From Mycobacterium kyorinense (GTDB lineage Bacteria; Actinomycetota; Actinomycetes; Mycobacteriales; Mycobacteriaceae), in assembly GCF_001672775.1 (NCBI RefSeq), contig NZ_LZKJ01000088.1:1-64000 (forward strand): 64,000 nt of DNA. The letters run 5' to 3'. The translations under genes and the position numbers were made by a program. Shown piece after piece: positions 8,891-20,434 of the stretch. Below the pieces are notes generated by a model. It made no database searches, was not told the DNA's origin, and saw only the letters and a program-made list of their open reading frames with translations. How positions within the stretch are numbered: position 1 is the first letter of the stretch; each line of letters begins with the position of its first letter.

Positions 8891-9529
8891 GTGAGTCCGG
8901 CGCGGATCTATGGCGGCATGACCGCCGAACAGCGCGAAGCCGGGCGACGGGCGCGCCTGATTGACACGGCGATCGAGCTGATGGGAACCCGAGGCGCCGC
9001 GGACACCACGGTGACCGCCGTCTGCGCCACGTCCGGGGTCACCTCGCGCTACTTCTACCAGCACTTCGCCGACCGCGACGCGTTGCTGCGCGCAGTGGCC
9101 GAGCAACTGCGCATCACCATGCAAGAGGCCATCGTGGCGGCCATTCCCCACGGGAGCGCTGCGGCCGATGCATTGGCGCAAGCCCCGATTCGCGCGCTGT
9201 TGATGATGATGCACAACGATCCACGGCTGGGCCGGATTCTGTTCGTGGAGTCCGGCACCGAGCCCACCCTGCGCCAACTGCGCAGCGAGCTGATGGCCAG
9301 CTTCGCCGATTTGGTCTGGCAACAGGCCCGGCTGCACCTGAACATCTCCGATGCCGCGGTCAAAGTCGGCGAACTGGCCGCGATCGTGGGCGTCGGCGGA
9401 GTGTTCGAAGTGTTGCGCCGCTGGGCCGACGGCGAACTCGACTACACCCCGGATCAGCTCGTCGAGCACTGCGCGGGGTTGCTGGGCAGTCTCGCCGGCT
9501 ACGTCCTGGCAGACCGGCCCGCCGAATAG
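8891..9529 (+). CDS. TetR-family transcriptional regulator
   Basis: A 212-residue TetR regulator. The N-terminal helix-turn-helix reads DTTVTAVCATSGVTSRYFYQHFADRDALL (about residues 38-66); the C-terminal two thirds is the all-helical ligand and dimer domain. GTG at 8891 is the first start after the palindrome at 8846-8869. It is divergent from the PF10118/Baeyer-Villiger pair, the usual arrangement for a local repressor relieved by the pathway substrate. iscS follows after 21 bp on the same strand, so some read-through into iscS is likely. Ligand unknown. Confidence 0.9.
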   Translation: MSPARIYGGMTAEQREAGRRARLIDTAIELMGTRGAADTTVTAVCATSGVTSRYFYQHFADRDALLRAVAEQLRITMQEAIVAAIPHGSAAADALAQAPIRALLMMMHNDPRLGRILFVESGTEPTLRQLRSELMASFADLVWQQARLHLNISDAAVKVGELAAIVGVGGVFEVLRRWADGELDYTPDQLVEHCAGLLGSLAGYVLADRPAE

Positions 9530-9550
9530 CGTCGGTATTCTGGGCGGGTC

Positions 9551-10729
9551 ATGGTCTACCTGGATCACGCCGCGACCACCCCGATGCATCCCGCTGCTAT
9601 CGAGGCGATGACGGCTGTGCTGGGTACCGTCGGCAACGCCTCCTCGCTGCACACCACGGGCCGGGCGGCGCGACGGCGGATGGAGGAGTCCCGCGAGCTG
9701 ATCGCGGCCAAGCTGGGTGCGCGCCCGTCCGAGGTGATCTTCACCGCCGGCGGCACCGAGAGCGACAACCTGGCCGTCAAGGGCATCTACTGGGCACGCC
9801 GCGACGCCCAGCCGCGACACCGCCGCATCGTCACCACCGCCGTCGAGCACCACGCCGTGCTGGATGCGGTGGGCTGGCTGGCCGAGCACGAAGGTGCCGA
9901 GATCAGCTGGCTGCCCACAGCCGCCGACGGCTCGGTGTCACCGGCTGCGCTGCGCGACGCGTTGGAAACCCACGACGACGTGGCGCTGGTGTCGGTGATG
10001 TGGGCCAACAACGAAGTCGGCACCATCATGCCGATCGCCGAGCTCGCCGCGATCGCCGCGGAATTCGATGTGCCCATGCACAGCGACGCCGTGCAGGCGG
10101 TCGGTCAGCTGCCGGTCGACTTCGCGGCCAGCGGGTTGTCCGCGCTGAGTATGGGGGCACACAAGTTCGGTGGCCCTCCCGGTGTCGGCGCATTACTACT
10201 TCGCCGAGACGTCTCCTGCGTCTCGCTGTCACACGGTGGTGGCCAAGAGCGTGACATCCGTTCTGGCACACCAGATGTCGCGGGCGCCGTCGCAATGGCC
10301 GCCGCCGTGCAGATCGCGGTCGACGGGCTGGAGGCCACCAGTGCCCGGCTGCGCGCGTTACGCGACCGGCTGATCGACGGTGTGCTGGCCGAAGTCGACG
10401 ACGTTCGCGTCAACGGCGCCCGCGAGCCGCGGCTGCCGGGCAACGCCCACTTCACCTTCGAAGGATGCGAAGGCGATGCGCTGCTGATGTTGTTGGACGC
10501 CAACGGAATCGAGTGCTCGACCGGGTCTGCCTGTACGGCCGGGGTACCCCAGCCGTCGCACGTTCTGTTGGCGATGGGCGCCGACCCGGCCAGCGCCCGT
10601 GGATCCCTGCGACTGTCGTTGGGGCACACCAGCACCGAAGCCGACATCGATGCTGCCCTGCGGGTGCTGCCGGGTGCGGTATCCCGCGCGCGGCAGGCCG
10701 CGTTGGCCGCAGCGGGGGTGGCCCGATGA
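9551..10729 (+). CDS. iscS: Cysteine desulfurase
   Basis: A 392-residue class V PLP enzyme (Rv3025c homolog) that takes sulfur from L-cysteine as a persulfide for Fe-S clusters and thiolated tRNA. PLP-binding Lys205 sits in [12 protein letters not shown], and the catalytic cysteine (C328) in [18 protein letters not shown] and the EHHAVLD histidine are also present. Its stop overlaps the start of mnmA (ATGA), so the sulfur donor and the tRNA thiolase are made together. It has the same neighbour in M. tuberculosis. Confidence 0.97.
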   Translation: MVYLDHAATTPMHPAAIEAMTAVLGTVGNASSLHTTGRAARRRMEESRELIAAKLGARPSEVIFTAGGTESDNLAVKGIYWARRDAQPRHRRIVTTAVEHHAVLDAVGWLAEHEGAEISWLPTAADGSVSPAALRDALETHDDVALVSVMWANNEVGTIMPIAELAAIAAEFDVPMHSDAVQAVGQLPVDFAASGLSALSMGAHKFGGPPGVGALLLRRDVSCVSLSHGGGQERDIRSGTPDVAGAVAMAAAVQIAVDGLEATSARLRALRDRLIDGVLAEVDDVRVNGAREPRLPGNAHFTFEGCEGDALLMLLDANGIECSTGSACTAGVPQPSHVLLAMGADPASARGSLRLSLGHTSTEADIDAALRVLPGAVSRARQAALAAAGVAR

Positions 10730-11799
10730 AGGTGCTGGCCGCAATGAGCGGCGGCGTGGACTCCTCGGTGGCCGCCGCGCGGATGGTCGACGCCGGCCAC
10801 GATGTGGTCGGTGTGCATCTGGCGCTGTCGCAAGCACCTGGGACGCTGCGTACCGGCTCGCGGGGCTGCTGCTCCAAGGAGGATGCCGGCGATGCCCGCC
10901 GTGTCGCCGACGTGCTCGGAATCCCGTTCTACGTTTGGGATTTCGCCGACAAGTTCAAAGAAGACGTGATCGACGACTTTGTCTCGTCCTACGCGCGGGG
11001 AGAAACCCCCAACCCCTGTGTGCGGTGCAACGAGCGGATCAAGTTCTCGGCGCTGGCAGCCCGCGCGCTTGCGCTGGGTTTCGACACGGTGGCCACCGGG
11101 CACTATGCCCGGCTGTCCGATGGCCGGCTGCGCCGCGCCGTCGACCGTGACAAGGACCAGTCCTACGTGCTGGCGGTGCTCACCGCCGAGCAGTTGCGCC
11201 ACGCCGCGTTCCCGATCGGCGACACCGCCAAGCCGCAGATCCGCGCGGAGGCCAACCGCCGCGGTCTTGCGGTGGCCGAGAAACCGGACAGCCACGACAT
11301 CTGCTTCATCCCGTCCGGTGACACCCGGGCCTTCCTGGGCGCCCGTATCGGAGTGCGGCGGGGCACCGTGGTCGACGGCCAGGGCACCGTGCTGGCCGAG
11401 CATGACGGGGTGCACGGCTTCACCATCGGGCAGCGCAAGGGCCTGGGCATCGCCGGCCCCGGCGCCGACGGCCGCCCGCGCTACGTCACCGCCATCGACG
11501 CTGAGAGCGGCACAGTGCGGGTGGGCGCAGCGGCCGACCTCGACGTGTGGAAACTGACCGGCCACCAACCCGTGTTCACCGCCGGCACGGCCCCGTCCGG
11601 GCCCGTCGAATGCGCGGTCCAGGTACGCGCGCACGGCGACACCGTCGACGCCGTCGCGGCAGTGGCCGGCGACCGGCTCGACGTGAATTTGCGGGCACCG
11701 CTGCGCGGGGTGGCACCCGGTCAGACCTTGGTGCTCTACCGTCGCGATCCCGACGGCGATGAGGTGATCGGCAGCGCCACGATCGCCGACGCGTCCTGA
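10726..11799 (+). CDS. mnmA: tRNA-specific 2-thiouridylase MnmA (TrmU)
   Basis: A 357-residue enzyme (Rv3024c homolog) that puts the 2-thio group on wobble uridine 34 of tRNA Lys, Glu and Gln, using ATP and sulfur from IscS. Visible are the PP-loop [10 protein letters not shown] near the N-terminus, the first active cysteine in [15 protein letters not shown], the second cysteine in [11 protein letters not shown], and the [11 protein letters not shown] barrel motif. ATG 10726 overlaps the iscS stop. Longer upstream extension of the frame runs through iscS and is not real. Confidence 0.97.
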   Translation: MKVLAAMSGGVDSSVAAARMVDAGHDVVGVHLALSQAPGTLRTGSRGCCSKEDAGDARRVADVLGIPFYVWDFADKFKEDVIDDFVSSYARGETPNPCVRCNERIKFSALAARALALGFDTVATGHYARLSDGRLRRAVDRDKDQSYVLAVLTAEQLRHAAFPIGDTAKPQIRAEANRRGLAVAEKPDSHDICFIPSGDTRAFLGARIGVRRGTVVDGQGTVLAEHDGVHGFTIGQRKGLGIAGPGADGRPRYVTAIDAESGTVRVGAAADLDVWKLTGHQPVFTAGTAPSGPVECAVQVRAHGDTVDAVAAVAGDRLDVNLRAPLRGVAPGQTLVLYRRDPDGDEVIGSATIADAS

Positions 11800-11810
11800 G
11801 CTCTTCGCCG

Positions 11811-12428
11811 CTAAGGGACGTTGGCGGCGATGTTGGTCATCACCAGCTCGGACACCGATTCCGGGAACCCGCAGAAGGTGACCTCCATCAACACCACCGA
11901 CTTGACCCGGTAGTCGCGCCCGCAGTCGCCCGGCCGGGTCTGCAGCGACTGGGCGTCGGCGCGCCAACGGCCGACGAATGCCTTGCCGACCGAACTGGAG
12001 CCGCAGTGGTCGACGGTTTCGACCAGGGCGTCGAAGGCGCGCTGCGCGGTGTCGGCATCACGGTAGGCGGCGGCGCCTTCAGAGATCAGCCCGCCCCGCG
12101 GCGGGTACTGAAAGGTGGTCTTGTGGAACTCTTCGACGTCTTGCCCGAAGGTAATGGTCTCGGCGTAGACGAACCGGCACTCCGGCGGCGCGGTGTCGGC
12201 AAGCGTGTCGATGTCGATCGGCGACTTGCCATCCATCGACGGGATGATCGTCAGCCGCTCGTCGGCGCCGGTGATCGCGCGCATCCGGAACTGGTCGAGG
12301 AGGACCCGGTCGACGTCGACACTTGGAACGGGTCCAGCACCGAACGCCGGTAGCGCCGTGCCGCCCACCACTCGCGTACATGCTGCGGCCAGCAACGCCG
12401 CACCACACATCAGCAGTGGGCGCCACAT
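11811..12428 (-). CDS. lpqA: LpqA-like lipoprotein, PknH sensor-type domain
   Basis: A secreted lipoprotein of 205 residues. The start ATG 12428 gives a signal peptide MWRPLLMCGAALLAAAC with the lipobox LAAAC (lipidated Cys near residue 17). The mature part has FRMRAITGADERL, two cysteine pairs and DYRVKSVVLMEVTFCGFPESV, in line with the PknH-like extracellular sensor family (PF14032). Position next to the Rv3015c homolog and transcription opposite to ligA match lpqA (Rv3016). It sits convergent with mnmA. It acts on the outer face of the membrane; the ligand is not known. Confidence 0.8.
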   Translation of the reverse strand: MWRPLLMCGAALLAAACTRVVGGTALPAFGAGPVPSVDVDRVLLDQFRMRAITGADERLTIIPSMDGKSPIDIDTLADTAPPECRFVYAETITFGQDVEEFHKTTFQYPPRGGLISEGAAAYRDADTAQRAFDALVETVDHCGSSSVGKAFVGRWRADAQSLQTRPGDCGRDYRVKSVVLMEVTFCGFPESVSELVMTNIAANVP

Positions 12429-12468
12429 TGTCTCAAGGGTAGTCGCGGGCTGCCAGTACGGTTGGCCG

Positions 12469-13482
12469 GTGAGCGTTTTCGCAACCGGCAGCGGAACCGG
12501 GTCGTGGCCGGGAACTTCTGCGCGGCAGGCCGCCGAGGTGGTGGTCGGCGAGTTGGCGGGCGCGCTGGCCCATCTCGTCGAATTGCCCGCCAGGGGAGTG
12601 GGCGCCGACACCATCGGGCGAGCGGGCGGACTGTTGATCGATGTGGCCATCGACACCGTGCCGCGCGGCTACCGCATCACCGCCCGCCCCGGCGCGGTCA
12701 CCCGTCGGGCCGCCAGCCTGCTCGACGAGGACATCGACGCGCTGGAAGAGGCCTGGGAGACGGCGGGCCTGCGTGGCAGCGGGCGTGCGGTCAAGGTGCA
12801 GGCGCCCGGGCCGGTAACGCTGGCCGCCGAGTTGGAGCTGGCCAACGGGCACCGCGCGATCACCGACGCGGGCGCGGTGCGCGATCTGGCCGCGTCGCTG
12901 GCCGAAGGCGTCGCCGCACACCGCGCCACGGTGTCGCGCCGGCTGGACACCCCGGTCGTGGTGCAGTTCGACGAGCCGTCGCTGCCGGCGGCGCTGGCCG
13001 GGCGGCTGGCGGGTGTGACCGCGCTGAGCCCGGTGCATCCGATCGACGAGGCGCTCGCCACCACGCTGCTCGACAGCTGTGCTGCCGCCGCCGGAGCCGA
13101 CGTGATGGTGCATAGCTGCGCAGCCGAATTACCGTGGAAGGTGTTGTTGCGTAGCGGTATTCACGCGGTATCGGTGGATGCTGCAACATTGCAGGCTGCC
13201 GATTTGGACGGGCTCGCCGAGTTCGTCGACGCGGGCCGCACGGTCATGCTGGGGGTGGTCGCCGCGGAGGCGCCGACGCGGCGGCCCTCGGTAGAAGAGG
13301 TCGCCGCCACTGCGGTCGCCGTGATCGACCGGCTCGGCTTCGCCCGATCGGCCTTGCGCGAGCGGATCGGCATCAGCCCGGCCTGCGGCCTGGCCGGCGC
13401 GACCCCCGCGTGGGCCCGCGCGGCCGTCGAGTTGGCCCGCAACGTTGCCGAGGCGTTCGTCGATGACCCCGAGGCGATCTGA
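12469..13482 (+). CDS. Cobalamin-independent methionine synthase-like protein (Rv3015c homolog)
   Basis: A 337-residue protein of the MetE C-terminal/UROD-like barrel superfamily. Visible are VKVQAPGPVTLA, VVQFDEPSLPA, MVHSCAAELPW (a His and Cys that could bind zinc), VMLGVVAAE and ISPACGLAG, arranged as in the zinc site of methionine synthase II. It lacks the N-terminal MetE half, so a full methionine synthase role is unlikely; a methyltransferase-like activity is inferred. The GTG 12469 start gives the same length as I recall for Rv3015c. It is divergent from the lpqA gene (40 bp) and lies 39 bp before ligA. Confidence 0.85.
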   Translation: MSVFATGSGTGSWPGTSARQAAEVVVGELAGALAHLVELPARGVGADTIGRAGGLLIDVAIDTVPRGYRITARPGAVTRRAASLLDEDIDALEEAWETAGLRGSGRAVKVQAPGPVTLAAELELANGHRAITDAGAVRDLAASLAEGVAAHRATVSRRLDTPVVVQFDEPSLPAALAGRLAGVTALSPVHPIDEALATTLLDSCAAAAGADVMVHSCAAELPWKVLLRSGIHAVSVDAATLQAADLDGLAEFVDAGRTVMLGVVAAEAPTRRPSVEEVAATAVAVIDRLGFARSALRERIGISPACGLAGATPAWARAAVELARNVAEAFVDDPEAI

Positions 13483-13512
13483 GGTGGTCGCCATGTCAGC
13501 GCCCTCCGATAG

Positions 13513-15588
<2,076 letters not shown>

Positions 15589-15626
15589 CCTGAACAGGTC
15601 GGGGCCATGTTGGACGGGGATTGCCG

Positions 15627-16517
15627 ATGACTCAGGTCGAGATACACCAAGACGGATGGCCGACGTATCGCCGGAAAGTTCGCTTCGACTGGTCGGACAC
15701 CCCGCTGCACTGGGTGCCCGGCGACCCGTTCTCCACCCACATGATGAACGTGCTGCACTTGTTGTTGCCGGCGGGCGAGCGGTGGTTCATCCAGGTCGTC
15801 AACGAGGCCGAGCCGATGGTGGACGATCCGGGTTTGCGGGCGGCCATCAAGCCATTCATCCAGCAGGAATCGTGGCATGCCTTTGCCCACCAGTTGGTGC
15901 TCGACCACTTGGCGGAGCAGGGCATCGATACCACGGCGTACACCGAAAATCTCCAGAAATGGTTGTCCAGACTCGGTGATCAGCGTCCGAATTGGCCGAA
16001 GCCACTGCAGCGGTGGTGGCTGTACCGGCGCCTGGCGGTCGTCGCGGCGCTCGAACACTTCACCGCGGTGTTGGGGCAGTGGGTGATTCAAAACGGTGGC
16101 CTCGACTACGCCGGAGCCAACCCGGTCATGCTCGACTTGCTGCGCTGGCACGGCGCCGAGGAGATCGAGCACCGGTCACTGGTGTTCGACGTCTATCAAA
16201 ACCTCTGCGGCAACTATCTGCTGAGGGCGTCGACGATGCTGGCCACCGCGCCGATTTTCTTGTTCCGCTGGCTCGCGGGAGCGCGGTTCTTGATGGCCCG
16301 CGACCCAACCGTCGACGCCAAACCACGCTGGCGAGACTGGCTGCGCGCCGCCCGGCAATACCGACTGCCGGGGCCGTGGCAGCTGATCGTGACCGCGCAA
16401 CTCCGCTATCTACGGCCCAGCCATCACCCCAGCACCGAGGCGTCCACCCAGATGGCGATGGAATATCTGCAGCATTCGCCTGCTGCTCGCGCTGCCCGCG
16501 AACGGGCCAAAGGCTAA
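15627..16517 (+). CDS. Second PF10118 family protein, diiron-like motifs
   Basis: A 296-residue paralog of the gene at 7975-8817. It shows the same ordered metal ligands: E51, E81-x-x-H84 (ESWH), E143 (LEHFT), E179-x-x-H182 (EIEH), then LVFDVYQ. The C-terminal part has a hydrophobic segment (LATAPIFLFRWLAG) that could associate with membrane. It is classed as a metal-dependent hydrolase but the ligand order is that of ferritin-like diiron proteins. ATG 15627 with a ggggat site upstream is preferred over TTG 15621. It sits 38 bp after ligA and converges on the ACT gene. No such gene is at this point in M. tuberculosis. Confidence 0.85.
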   Translation: MTQVEIHQDGWPTYRRKVRFDWSDTPLHWVPGDPFSTHMMNVLHLLLPAGERWFIQVVNEAEPMVDDPGLRAAIKPFIQQESWHAFAHQLVLDHLAEQGIDTTAYTENLQKWLSRLGDQRPNWPKPLQRWWLYRRLAVVAALEHFTAVLGQWVIQNGGLDYAGANPVMLDLLRWHGAEEIEHRSLVFDVYQNLCGNYLLRASTMLATAPIFLFRWLAGARFLMARDPTVDAKPRWRDWLRAARQYRLPGPWQLIVTAQLRYLRPSHHPSTEASTQMAMEYLQHSPAARAARERAKG

Positions 16518-16526
16518 GCCGCGCGC

Positions 16527-17192
16527 TCAGCGCAGCAGCGTCGCCACGATGCCGGCCAGGTAGCCGAGCCGCGCCACCTCCGACGGCCGGAAGGCCGGAC
16601 CGCCCGGTCGCCCCAGCAACACCGCGGTATGCGGTTCGCCCAGTGGCGCCGCGACCAGGGTGGTGTCCATATCGCGCCACAGCTGCGGCACCCAGTTCGC
16701 GGTGCCGTCGAGAGCGATGGCACGTTCGAGCGGTAGCCATGGCGCCTCGTCGAGCTGGGTTTCCGGGGCGCCGCGGCTGCCGACGACGAACTGAAGTTGT
16801 TCGCCCGAACGGCGCAGCACCGCACACCAGCCCACCCGCAGGACGCGCGGTGCCTCGTCGGCCAGCACCTGCAGCTTGGCCGCCGTGTCGCCGGCAGCGG
16901 CGATGTGATCGATGAGCTCCAGCTCGCGGTGTGCCTCCAGCAGCCCGGTGTGCGGGCGAACGCTGTCTACCCACACCCCGCTGAGCGCTTCAGCGGCGGT
17001 GATCAATCTGTCCGGCATCGACCCGGCTGGCAGGTCGACCACCAGGTCGTCGATCGCATAGCCGGAGCCGCGCTCGACCACGTCGAGCGACAAGATGTCG
17101 GCGCCCGCCGAGCCCAGCGCGACCGCCAGCGAGCCGAGGCTACCCGGTCGATCGGCCAGCCGGACCCGCAGCAGATAGGAAGGCACGCGCAC
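16527..17192 (-). CDS. ACT-domain protein (Rv3013 homolog)
   Basis: A 221-residue protein. The N-terminal ACT domain is plain (YLLRVRLADRPGSLGSLAVALGSAGADILSLDVVERG), with the glycine turn that binds amino acids. The rest (about residues 100-221) resembles a small GAF-like sensor domain and is not tied to any catalytic motif. It is probably a regulatory amino-acid sensor. The start is GTG 17192; a GTG two codons in is also possible. Orientation opposite to ligA and gatC matches M. tuberculosis. Confidence 0.85.
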   Translation of the reverse strand: MRVPSYLLRVRLADRPGSLGSLAVALGSAGADILSLDVVERGSGYAIDDLVVDLPAGSMPDRLITAAEALSGVWVDSVRPHTGLLEAHRELELIDHIAAAGDTAAKLQVLADEAPRVLRVGWCAVLRRSGEQLQFVVGSRGAPETQLDEAPWLPLERAIALDGTANWVPQLWRDMDTTLVAAPLGEPHTAVLLGRPGGPAFRPSEVARLGYLAGIVATLLR

Positions 17193-17221
17193 ACTGTCGC
17201 ACAGCCGTCGACGCCCTGCCC

Positions 17222-17280
17222 GCCGAGCGTCACGCTACCGTCACGCTCGGCGCCGAACGTCACGCTAACTTCACGCTCGA
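17222..17280. repeat. Palindromic intergenic element (GCCGAGCGT / ACGCTCGGC)
   Basis: GCCGAGCGT (17222-17230) and ACGCTCGGC (17243-17251) form an inverted repeat, followed by further copies of the GTCACGCT word up to 17280. A related GCCGAGCGT...ACGCTCGGC palindrome is present at 39311-39376, so this looks like a dispersed intergenic element of the genome. It lies in the divergent gap between the ACT gene and gatC. Confidence 0.65.
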
Positions 17281-17283
17281 CGG

Positions 17284-17399
17284 CGCCGGGCGCGGCTGGA
17301 TGGCCCGGCTCCTCCTCATCGCGCTGCGCGCTCTGCATCGTCGCCGGGCGCGGCTGGATGGCCCGGCTCCTCCTCATCGCGCTGCGCGCTCTGCATCGT
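17284..17399. repeat. 58-bp direct tandem repeat, two copies
   Basis: Two exact head-to-tail copies of a 58-bp unit (17284-17341 and 17342-17399), beginning cgccgggcgcggctgg and ending gcatcgt, with the first bases of a third copy (cgccg) after it. It sits just before gatC, whose GTG follows 22 bp later. No coding role is seen. Copy number variation would move the gatC promoter, if the promoter lies upstream of the repeat. Confidence 0.9.
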
Positions 17400-17421
17400 C
17401 GCCGAGCTAGGCTGAACCCCC

Positions 17422-17721
17422 GTGTCCCAGATCTCCCGTGACGAGGTGGCCCACCTGGCCCGGCTGGCCCGGCTGGCGTTGACCGACGCCGAACTGGACA
17501 GCTTCGCCGGCCAACTCGACGCCATCCTGACCCACGTCAGCGCGATCCAGGCCGTCGACGTCGCCGGCGTCGAACCGACCGACAACCCGCTCAAGGACGT
17601 CAATGTGACCCGGCCCGACGAGCCCGCGCCGTGCCTGACTCAGCAGGAAGCACTCGACCAGGCCCCCGAAGCCGTCGACGGCCGCTTCGCCGTCCCGCAG
17701 ATCCTCGGGGAAAGCCAGTGA
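17422..17721 (+). CDS. gatC: Aspartyl/glutamyl-tRNA amidotransferase subunit C
   Basis: The 99-residue small subunit (Rv3012c homolog) of GatCAB, which converts Glu-tRNA(Gln) and Asp-tRNA(Asn) to Gln- and Asn-t[23 protein letters not shown] and [16 protein letters not shown] are standard GatC sequence, and the C-terminus [12 protein letters not shown] wraps between A and B in known structures. The stop overlaps the gatA start (GTGA). The unmodified tRNA-Gln substrate gene and gltX are at 51-52 kb in this window. Confidence 0.97.
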   Translation: MSQISRDEVAHLARLARLALTDAELDSFAGQLDAILTHVSAIQAVDVAGVEPTDNPLKDVNVTRPDEPAPCLTQQEALDQAPEAVDGRFAVPQILGESQ

Positions 17722-19199
17722 GCGACATCCTTCGGTTGGACGCCGCGACGTTGGCCGCCAAGATCGCGGCCAACGAACTGTCGTCGGTGGAAATCACTCA
17801 GGCCTGCCTGGACCAGATCGAGGCCACCGATGATCGGTATCACGCCTTCTTGCATGTCGCAGCTGACAAAGCGTTGGCGGCAGCCGAGGCGGTCGACAAG
17901 GCAGTAGCCGCCGGCGACGAGCTGCCCTCCCCGTTGGCCGGGGTGCCGCTGGCGCTCAAGGATGTGTTCACCACCATCGACATGCCCACCACCTGCGGGT
18001 CGAAAATCCTGGACGGCTGGCGTTCGCCCTACGACGCCACCGTCACCGCCAGGCTGCGAGCAGCGGGCATTCCCATCCTCGGCAAGACCAACATGGACGA
18101 GTTCGCGATGGGCTCGTCGACGGAGAACTCCGCCTACGGCCCGACCCGCAACCCCTGGGACGTCGAACGGGTGGCCGGTGGTTCGGGCGGTGGCAGCGCT
18201 GCGGCGCTGGCGGCGTTTCAGGCGCCACTGGCCATTGGCACCGACACCGGCGGCTCGATCCGCCAGCCGGCCGCGCTGACAGCGACGGTCGGCGTCAAAC
18301 CCACCTACGGCACCGTGTCGCGATACGGGCTGGTGGCCTGCGCGTCGTCGCTGGATCAGGGCGGTCCCTGTGCGCGCACCGTCTTGGACACCGCGCTGCT
18401 GCACCAGGTGATCGCCGGCCACGACGCCAAAGACTCGACGTCCATTGACGCCCCGGTGCCCGATGTCGTGGCCGCGGCCAAGGCCGGCGCGTCCGGCGAC
18501 CTCAGCGGGGTGAGGGTCGGCGTTGTGCGACAGCTGCGGGGCGAGGGTTATCAGCCCGGCGTGCTGGAGTCGTTCCACGGTGCCGTCGAGCAGCTGACTG
18601 CGCTCGGCGCCGAGGTGACCGAAGTCGACTGTCCGCATTTCGATTACGCACTGGCCGCCTACTACCTGATCTTGCCGTCGGAGGTCTCCAGCAACTTGGC
18701 CCGCTTCGACGCCATGCGCTACGGGCTGCGGGTCGGCGACGACGGCACGCACAGCGCCGAGGAGGTCATGGCGCTGACCCGCGCCGCCGGGTTCGGTCCA
18801 GAGGTCAAGCGGCGCATCATGATCGGCACCTACGCATTGTCGGCGGGCTACTACGACGCCTACTACAACCAGGCGCAGAAGGTGCGCACACTGATCGCGC
18901 GTGATCTTGACGAGGCTTATCGATCCGTCGACGTGCTGGTGTCGCCGACCACACCGACCACCGCATTCGCACTCGGCGAGAAGGTCGACGACCCGCTGGC
19001 CATGTATCTGTTCGACCTGTGCACGCTGCCGCTGAACCTGTCCGGCCAGTGCGGGATGTCGGTGCCGTCCGGATTCGCGCCGGACGACAACCTACCGGTC
19101 GGGCTGCAAATCATGGCGCCGGCGCTGGCCGACGACCGGCTCTACCGGGTCGCGGCAGCCTACGAAACGGCCCGCGGCCCGCTGCCATCCGCGATCTAG
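17718..19199 (+). CDS. gatA: Aspartyl/glutamyl-tRNA amidotransferase subunit A
   Basis: The 493-residue amidase subunit (Rv3011c homolog) that frees ammonia from glutamine for the GatB transamidation site. The Ser-cisSer-Lys triad is visible: Lys in [10 protein letters not shown], cis-Ser in [11 protein letters not shown], and the nucleophile in [28 protein letters not shown] is also typical. GTG 17718 overlaps gatC. gatB is 3.6 kb downstream, separated by pfkA and three inserted genes; in M. tuberculosis only pfkA intervenes. Confidence 0.98.
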   Translation: MSDILRLDAATLAAKIAANELSSVEITQACLDQIEATDDRYHAFLHVAADKALAAAEAVDKAVAAGDELPSPLAGVPLALKDVFTTIDMPTTCGSKILDGWRSPYDATVTARLRAAGIPILGKTNMDEFAMGSSTENSAYGPTRNPWDVERVAGGSGGGSAAALAAFQAPLAIGTDTGGSIRQPAALTATVGVKPTYGTVSRYGLVACASSLDQGGPCARTVLDTALLHQVIAGHDAKDSTSIDAPVPDVVAAAKAGASGDLSGVRVGVVRQLRGEGYQPGVLESFHGAVEQLTALGAEVTEVDCPHFDYALAAYYLILPSEVSSNLARFDAMRYGLRVGDDGTHSAEEVMALTRAAGFGPEVKRRIMIGTYALSAGYYDAYYNQAQKVRTLIARDLDEAYRSVDVLVSPTTPTTAFALGEKVDDPLAMYLFDLCTLPLNLSGQCGMSVPSGFAPDDNLPVGLQIMAPALADDRLYRVAAAYETARGPLPSAI

Positions 19200-19213
19200 T
19201 CGCTTCGCGCCGT

Positions 19214-19270
19214 CGAGATCGACGTCAGCGCGGAAAAGTTCGAGTGAAGGTGTCCCTAACGTCGATCTCG
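19214..19270. repeat. Inverted repeat upstream of pfkA
   Basis: CGAGATCGACGT (19214-19225) and ACGTCGATCTCG (19259-19270) are perfect 12-bp arms with a 33-nt loop, between gatA and pfkA. It could end gatA transcription, act in the pfkA leader, or be a dispersed palindromic element. There is no T-run, so a classical terminator is less likely. Confidence 0.6.
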
Positions 19271-19297
19271 GCGCTCGCCACCCGGCAAGATGGGGCT

Positions 19298-20329
19298 ATG
19301 CGGATCGGGGTTCTCACCGGAGGCGGCGACTGTCCAGGGCTCAACGCGGTCATCCGGGCGGTGGTGCGCACCTGCGACGCCCGGTACGGCTCGTCGGTGG
19401 TCGGGTTCCAGGACGGCTGGCGGGGGCTGTTGGAGAACCGCCGCCTCCAACTGCGCAACGACGACCGCAATGACCGACTGCTGGCCAAGGGCGGCACGAT
19501 GCTCGGCACCGCCCGAGTGCATCCCGACAAACTGCGGGCCGGCCTGAACCAGATCAAGCAGACGCTGGATGACAACGGCATCGACGTGTTGATCCCGATC
19601 GGCGGTGAGGGCACGCTGACCGCCGCGCACTGGCTGTCCGAGGAGAACGTGCCCGTCGTCGGTGTGCCGAAGACGATCGACAACGACATCGACTGCACGG
19701 ACGTGACTTTCGGCCATGACACGGCTCTGACTGTGGCCACCGACGCCATCGACCGCTTGCACAGCACCGCCGAATCGCATCAGCGGGTGATGCTGGTGGA
19801 GGTGATGGGCCGGCACGCCGGCTGGATCGCGCTGAACGCCGGGCTGGCCTCCGGCGCCCACATGACCCTGATTCCCGAACAACCCTTCGACATCGAAGAG
19901 GTGTGCCGACTGGTCAAGCAGCGTTTCCAACGCGGCGACTCGCACTTCATCTGCGTGGTCGCCGAGGGCGCCAAACCGGCCGCGGGTTCGATGACGCTGG
20001 CCGAAGGGGGCCTCGACGAGTTCGGTCACGAGCGGTTCACGGGGGTGGCCGCACAGCTGGCAGTCGAGGTCGAAAAGCGCATCAACAAAGACGTGCGGGT
20101 GACCGTGCTGGGCCACGTGCAGCGCGGCGGCACCCCGACCGCCTACGACCGGGTGCTGGCGACGCGGTTCGGTGTGAACGCCGCCGATGCCGCTCACGCC
20201 GGCGAATACGGTCAGATGGTGTCATTGCGGGGTCAGGACATCGGCCGGGTGCCGCTGGCCGACGCGGTGCGACAACTCAAGCTGGTACCGCAGAGCCGCT
20301 ACGACGACGCCGCCGCCTTCTTCGGCTAG
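19298..20329 (+). CDS. pfkA: 6-phosphofructokinase
   Basis: The 343-residue phosphofructokinase (Rv3010c homolog) that phosphorylates fructose 6-phosphate in glycolysis. Motifs: [13 protein letters not shown] at the N-terminus, [27 protein letters not shown] with the catalytic Asp region, [12 protein letters not shown] and [19 protein letters not shown] 19298 is the correct start; the frame extends further upstream through gatA but that part is not PFK. Length equals the M. tuberculosis enzyme as I recall it. Confidence 0.97.
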   Translation: MRIGVLTGGGDCPGLNAVIRAVVRTCDARYGSSVVGFQDGWRGLLENRRLQLRNDDRNDRLLAKGGTMLGTARVHPDKLRAGLNQIKQTLDDNGIDVLIPIGGEGTLTAAHWLSEENVPVVGVPKTIDNDIDCTDVTFGHDTALTVATDAIDRLHSTAESHQRVMLVEVMGRHAGWIALNAGLASGAHMTLIPEQPFDIEEVCRLVKQRFQRGDSHFICVVAEGAKPAAGSMTLAEGGLDEFGHERFTGVAAQLAVEVEKRINKDVRVTVLGHVQRGGTPTAYDRVLATRFGVNAADAAHAGEYGQMVSLRGQDIGRVPLADAVRQLKLVPQSRYDDAAAFFG

Positions 20330-20434
20330 CGCAGGTCCTGTCGCCTGCTGTTTACCCGCGGGCCACGAATTCTTCACGAAATTCCAGATATTCCTTGGGT
20401 TTTCGACCCCTCAACCGGTGCTACGGTCGGGGTT

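Noticed and set aside
10105..11967. A 620-codon minus-strand frame over iscS and mnmA
   Set aside because: Low-complexity His/Gly/Arg composition with no motif; a shadow of two well-supported genes in GC-rich DNA.
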